A DNA stretch of 8,860 nucleotides, from assembly GCA_017446645.1 (NCBI GenBank), contig JAFSQO010000263.1, positions 1 through 8,860 on the forward strand. Reading direction: 5' to 3'. This document shows positions 6,604 through 8,860 of this stretch, one piece after another. The stretch comes from Synergistaceae bacterium (GTDB taxonomy: Bacteria; Synergistota; Synergistia; Synergistales; Aminobacteriaceae). Made by a program: the position numbers and the translations under genes. The first letter of the stretch is position 1. Each line of letters begins with the position of its first letter. The notes below the pieces were generated by a model, which was given only the letters and a program-made list of their open reading frames with translations, did not search any database and was not told the DNA's origin.

Positions 6604-6840
6604 ATGAGACTATTTATAATTACACTTTCATTACTGAGCATTATCTCATTTGGTCATGCCCTCGCAGGTTACGGGCGGACGTTGTTTGCCTTACCCATGA
6701 ACGTCAATTATGTCGCGTTTGGTCTGGCTGGCGGACTTGCCTTTGGACTCTTTGCGTTATGGCTTTATTACAGACACAGGAAAGAATTTTACATAGATGA
6801 AGATGAACAAGAAAGCGACTCAGATAATAGAACTCTATAA
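6604..6840 (+). CDS. Small two-helix membrane protein of unknown function
   Basis: The predicted product has 78 residues and I do not recognise a family. Residues 1-21 are a hydrophobic segment ending in HALAG. This could be a signal peptide with an Ala-X-Ala-like cleavage site or a first transmembrane helix. Residues about 36-55 (VAFGLAGGLAFGLFALWLYY) form a clear second membrane helix, followed by a positive stop-transfer patch RHRKE and a highly acidic tail (DEDEQESDSDN). Charge placement suggests that the C-terminus is cytoplasmic. A modest AAGG site lies 12 bases before ATG 6604. Its last 44 bases overlap the start of the uracil-DNA glycosylase gene in another frame, so the two are probably translated in a coupled way. 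Two features support a real gene: the clean membrane topology and the position at the head of a tight operon. Confidence 0.6.
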   Translation: MRLFIITLSLLSIISFGHALAGYGRTLFALPMNVNYVAFGLAGGLAFGLFALWLYYRHRKEFYIDEDEQESDSDNRTL

Positions 6841-7540
6841 GCAGCTCCGGGATGACGTGAATAAATTAACGTTTTCTGTTCCGGTCATCAGCGTCTATAA
6901 CCCGTTAGATTACGCCTGGCATGGCTTCGGGAAATATATGAGCTTTTTATCCGAAGGCGTGAAATATATTTTTCTGGGAATGAATCCCGGACCCTGGGGA
7001 ATGGCTCAGACCGGAGTCCCCTTTGGTGAGGTCGACTCGGTGAAAAATTTTCTGGGCATTGATGACTTTACCGTCAATAAGCCTACATACGAGCTTAACG
7101 ATTACCCTGTTGACGGTCTTGGCTGCAAACGCTCCGAAGTCAGCGGCAGAAGACTCTGGGGATTATTCAGGCAGCGTTACGGTGACTCTGGTAATTTCTT
7201 CCGTGAGAACTTTGTGCTGAACTATTGCCCGTTGTTATTCTTATCAGGAAGACCCGGAGGACGTGCCCGCAATTTCACTCCTGATAAACTGAACATGATA
7301 GAGCGTAGAAAATTATTCACGCTCTGTGATAATTGTTTAAGGCAGGTAATAGAGATTATCAAGCCTGAATATTTAATCGGCATAGGGAATTTCGCAGCCT
7401 CGAAAGCTAAAGAGGCATTGAAGGGAATTGACATCAAAATAGTGAAGATTCTGCACCCAAGTCCCGCCTCGCCTCCGAGCAATAATAACTGGGCAGGAAA
7501 AGTTACAGGACAGCTAATAGAATTGGGGGTATGGCAATGA
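6797..7540 (+). CDS. SMUG1-type uracil-DNA glycosylase (UDG family 3)
   Basis: This 247-residue protein is very close in motif structure to single-strand-selective monofunctional uracil-DNA glycosylase. Motif 1 is GMNPGPWGMAQTGVPFGEV (61-79), with N63 at the place of the catalytic Asn of human SMUG1. It is followed by CKRSEVSGRRLWGLF (110-124) and NYCPLLFLS (142-150), whose Asn is at the uracil-recognition position. TPDKL (161-165), IGIGNFA (194-200) and motif 2 HPSPASP (220-226, with the conserved His) complete the set. The family excises uracil and oxidised pyrimidines such as 5-hydroxymethyluracil from DNA, starting base-excision repair. An alternative in-frame ATG sits two codons later (6803). 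AGGAAAG at 6778-6784 is the only visible ribosome-binding site. It overlaps the membrane-protein gene by 44 bases and acyP by ATGA. SMUG1 is common in animals and patchy in bacteria. Confidence 0.92.
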   Translation: MKMNKKATQIIELYKQLRDDVNKLTFSVPVISVYNPLDYAWHGFGKYMSFLSEGVKYIFLGMNPGPWGMAQTGVPFGEVDSVKNFLGIDDFTVNKPTYELNDYPVDGLGCKRSEVSGRRLWGLFRQRYGDSGNFFRENFVLNYCPLLFLSGRPGGRARNFTPDKLNMIERRKLFTLCDNCLRQVIEIIKPEYLIGIGNFAASKAKEALKGIDIKIVKILHPSPASPPSNNNWAGKVTGQLIELGVWQ

Positions 7541-7818
7541 GCGATTTTATCAGGGTAAGGGCACTAGTCAACGGCAGAGTCCAGCACGTCGGCTTCAGAT
7601 ATTGGGCTTGCGAACAGGCCGAGAGATTGGGCTTGACCGGTACTGTCGAGAATTTACCGGACGGAAGAGTCGAAGTTGTCTTTCAGGGTAAGCCGGAACT
7701 TGTCAACGAGATGAAGGAAAAACTGCATCGTGGTCCTTCTATGGCGATAGTGAGACAGGTGATATTTTACCGTGAACGTGTTAAAGACGATGAAACTTTT
7801 TTCGGGCCTGTGTATTAG
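7537..7818 (+). CDS. acyP: Acylphosphatase
   Basis: This small enzyme (93 residues from ATG 7537) hydrolyses acyl-phosphates to carboxylate and phosphate in the cytoplasm. The signature GRVQHVGFRYW (13-23) carries the catalytic Arg (R21). GTVENLPDGRVEVVFQG (35-51) carries the catalytic Asn (N39). The phosphate loop has His at residue 17 where most members have Gly (GRVQGVGFR). Two starts are possible. ATG 7531 sits one base after a GGGGG tract, too close for ribosome binding. ATG 7537 lies 7 bases after it and forms a 4-base ATGA overlap with the SMUG1 stop, so I prefer 7537. Length is typical of the family. It ends the operon, and a transposon end begins within a few bases after its stop. 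Confidence 0.93.
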   Translation: MSDFIRVRALVNGRVQHVGFRYWACEQAERLGLTGTVENLPDGRVEVVFQGKPELVNEMKEKLHRGPSMAIVRQVIFYRERVKDDETFFGPVY

Positions 7819-7848
7819 AGCAGTGATTTATGACCCCCGACGTGAACA

Positions 7849-7868
7849 CTCGCGACTTCAGTCGTGAG
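7849..7868 (+). repeat. Subterminal hairpin of the TnpB element
   Basis: CTCGCGAC (7849-7856) pairs with GTCGTGAG (7861-7868) around a TTCA loop, eight base pairs with one G-T. Imperfect subterminal hairpins of this kind are the sites recognised by the Y1 transposase TnpA in IS200/IS605 elements. They can remain in TnpB-only elements mobilised in trans. Confidence 0.75.
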
Positions 7869-7886
7869 ATGAAACGCCCCATATAC

Positions 7887-7914
7887 TTGACTTTTTTGTA
7901 AAATCTGCTATTTT
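7887..7914 (+). promoter_or_regulatory. Likely tnpB promoter
   Basis: TTGACT (7887-7892, 5 of 6 to the -35 consensus) is followed after 16 bases by TATTTT (7909-7914, 4 of 6 to the -10 consensus). The start codon is 27 bases downstream. Confidence 0.5.
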
Positions 7915-7926
7915 TTCCTTCAATTT

Positions 7927-7933
7927 AAGGAGG
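7927..7933 (+). promoter_or_regulatory. Shine-Dalgarno deciding the GTG start of tnpB
   Basis: AAGGAGG lies 8 bases before GTG 7942. No in-frame ATG is near, so the GTG is the start. Confidence 0.8.
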
Positions 7934-7941
7934 TGAGAGAA

Positions 7942-8860
7942 GTGTACTTAACAGTAAAGCATCAGGTAAAACAATTTTCAAGGGAAGATTATCGAAACAT
8001 AAAAAAATTGTCTCACATAGCAAAAAATTTAGCTAACGAAGCAATTTACAATATACGTCAATATTACTTCCGCGAGCAAAAATATTTGAGTTACAAGAAA
8101 AATTACGCTTTGCTGAAGAGCAGTCCTAATTACAAAAAATTAAATTCAAATATGGCTCAACAAATTATCATGGAAGTTGACGGAATGTTTCAATCGTTTT
8201 TTGCATTGCTGGAGAGGGCAAAAGCAAATCAATATCCGTTAAGCAACGTAAAATTGCCCAAATATCTTCCTAAAGATGGTTTTACAGCACTGATTATAGG
8301 GTTTGTCAGGTTAAACGGAAATCGTTTTACAATTCCATATTCAAACGGATTTAGAAAAGACCATAAAACGATAACGATAACAATACCGCCAATTCTTCAA
8401 GGCAAGAAGGTTAAGGAGATAAGAATATTGCCCAAGTCTAAAGCCAGGTACTTTGAAATTCAATACATATATGAAACAGTTGAAGAACAAAGGGAATTAA
8501 ACAAATACGAAGCACTGGTAATAGATTTCGGAGTAAGTAATCTTATGACCTGCGTAACATCATCAGGTGAAGCCTTCATCATAGACGGTAAAAAGTTGAA
8601 ATCAATCAATCAGTGGTGCAACAAAGAGAATGCCCGATTACAAAGCATAAAGGATAAGCAGGAAAAACTCCAGGCTACGAATCGTCAAAAGGCATTAGCC
8701 CGAAAAAGAAATAATCAGGTTGATGACTATTTGAGTAAAGCAGCCCGAATGATAATAAATTACTGCTTGGCAAATAAAATAGGCGTGCTTGTGTGCGGTT
8801 ATAACGTAAGTTTTCAGATTGGGACTAAACTAGGTAAGGCAAACAATCAAAATTTTGTAA
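7942..8860 (+). CDS. tnpB: TnpB (OrfB) RNA-guided nuclease, N-terminal part
   Basis: The GTG-started frame is open for 306 codons to the window edge; the C-terminal part, including the zinc finger and RuvC-III, is missing. The N-terminal helical/WED region includes KKLSHIAKNLANEAIYNIRQYYF (residues 21-43, broken here only by reading) and SNMAQQIIMEVDGMFQSFF. RuvC-I is EALVIDFGVSNLMTCV (190-205) with D195. A basic helical stretch follows (NARLQSIKDKQEKLQ, then RKRNNQVDDYLSKAARMI). Where RuvC-II normally has Glu ('IEDLN'), this protein reads LVCGYNVSF (283-291), then GKANNQNFV (298-306). That matches the OrfB subgroup with 'GYN...KQ...NNQNFV', in which an alternative Glu lies further downstream. 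TnpB proteins cut DNA at a TAM using an RNA from the element's right end and help retain the element. No frameshift is visible in this part. Confidence 0.93.
   Translation, partial: MYLTVKHQVKQFSREDYRNIKKLSHIAKNLANEAIYNIRQYYFREQKYLSYKKNYALLKSSPNYKKLNSNMAQQIIMEVDGMFQSFFALLERAKANQYPLSNVKLPKYLPKDGFTALIIGFVRLNGNRFTIPYSNGFRKDHKTITITIPPILQGKKVKEIRILPKSKARYFEIQYIYETVEEQRELNKYEALVIDFGVSNLMTCVTSSGEAFIIDGKKLKSINQWCNKENARLQSIKDKQEKLQATNRQKALARKRNNQVDDYLSKAARMIINYCLANKIGVLVCGYNVSFQIGTKLGKANNQNFV

Larger units (their letters stand above)
7819..8860 (+). mobile_element. IS200/IS605-group (TnpB-type) element, left end and partial body
   Basis: Directly after the acyP stop codon lies a roughly 120-base non-coding leader with a subterminal hairpin, a promoter and then tnpB. 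The sequence changes to an A-rich codon style at the tnpB gene. The exact left boundary is not defined here. A TTTAT at 7827-7831 before GACCCCC could be the target/TAM-like flank, but this is a guess. No tnpA is present between acyP and tnpB, so it is either a TnpB-only (IS1341-type) element or one with tnpA on the far side. The right end is outside the window. Confidence 0.75.

Noticed and set aside
1..8860. CRISPR array, tRNA, rRNA or attachment site
   Set aside because: No spaced direct repeats, cloverleaf or rRNA-like sequence was seen by reading. The TnpB is transposon-associated, not part of a CRISPR locus.

Overview
The window looks like a chromosomal segment from a diderm (Gram-negative-type) anaerobe. 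A lipid A/LPS-type acyltransferase fragment argues for an outer membrane. The RecA sequence and the cinA-recA order resemble Synergistota as I remember them. The phylum is an inference with moderate-to-low confidence and rests on no database search. Local GC ranges from about 47% in recA to about 25% in parts of the methyltransferase block (hand counts of single 60-base lines).

Left part (1-2359, minus strand): a compact three-gene operon read leftward. It runs tyrS (tyrosyl-tRNA synthetase, TTG start), then a short GT4-like glycosyltransferase, then the N-terminal part of a LpxL/HtrB-like acyltransferase that leaves the window. Gene junctions are a 3-base gap and a 4-base ATGA overlap. This couples a housekeeping synthetase with two probable envelope-lipid genes. 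A symmetric AT-rich promoter region (about 2360-2444) separates it from the divergent plus-strand genes.

Centre (2445-4889, plus strand): cinA (competence/damage-inducible-type protein with NMN-deamidase domain) and recA, 48 bases apart. RecA has a longer L2 loop than E. coli RecA and a long acidic tail that contains a 12-bp tandem duplication. An imperfect terminator-like stem-loop follows.

The AT-richer block 4969-6516 holds two methyltransferase-like genes. The first is a class I SAM methyltransferase broken by an exact 5-bp tandem duplication (AGAGT x2, 5455-5464). The second is an intact DUF268 family gene. Both types commonly occur in surface-glycan loci, and the block may have been acquired.

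6604-7818 is a tightly overlapping trio: a small membrane protein, a SMUG1-type uracil-DNA glycosylase (family 3) and an acylphosphatase.

Right end (about 7819-8860): an IS200/IS605-type element begins directly after the acylphosphatase stop codon. It has a subterminal hairpin, a plausible promoter and a GTG-started tnpB that runs off the window. No tnpA is seen on this side. The TnpB has no glutamate at the usual RuvC-II position and belongs by motif to a 'GYN...NNQNFV' subgroup. I found no clearly new multi-gene defence or biosynthetic system. The most distinctive items are the duplication-disrupted methyltransferase, the atypical TnpB, and the SMUG1 gene overlapping a small membrane protein gene.
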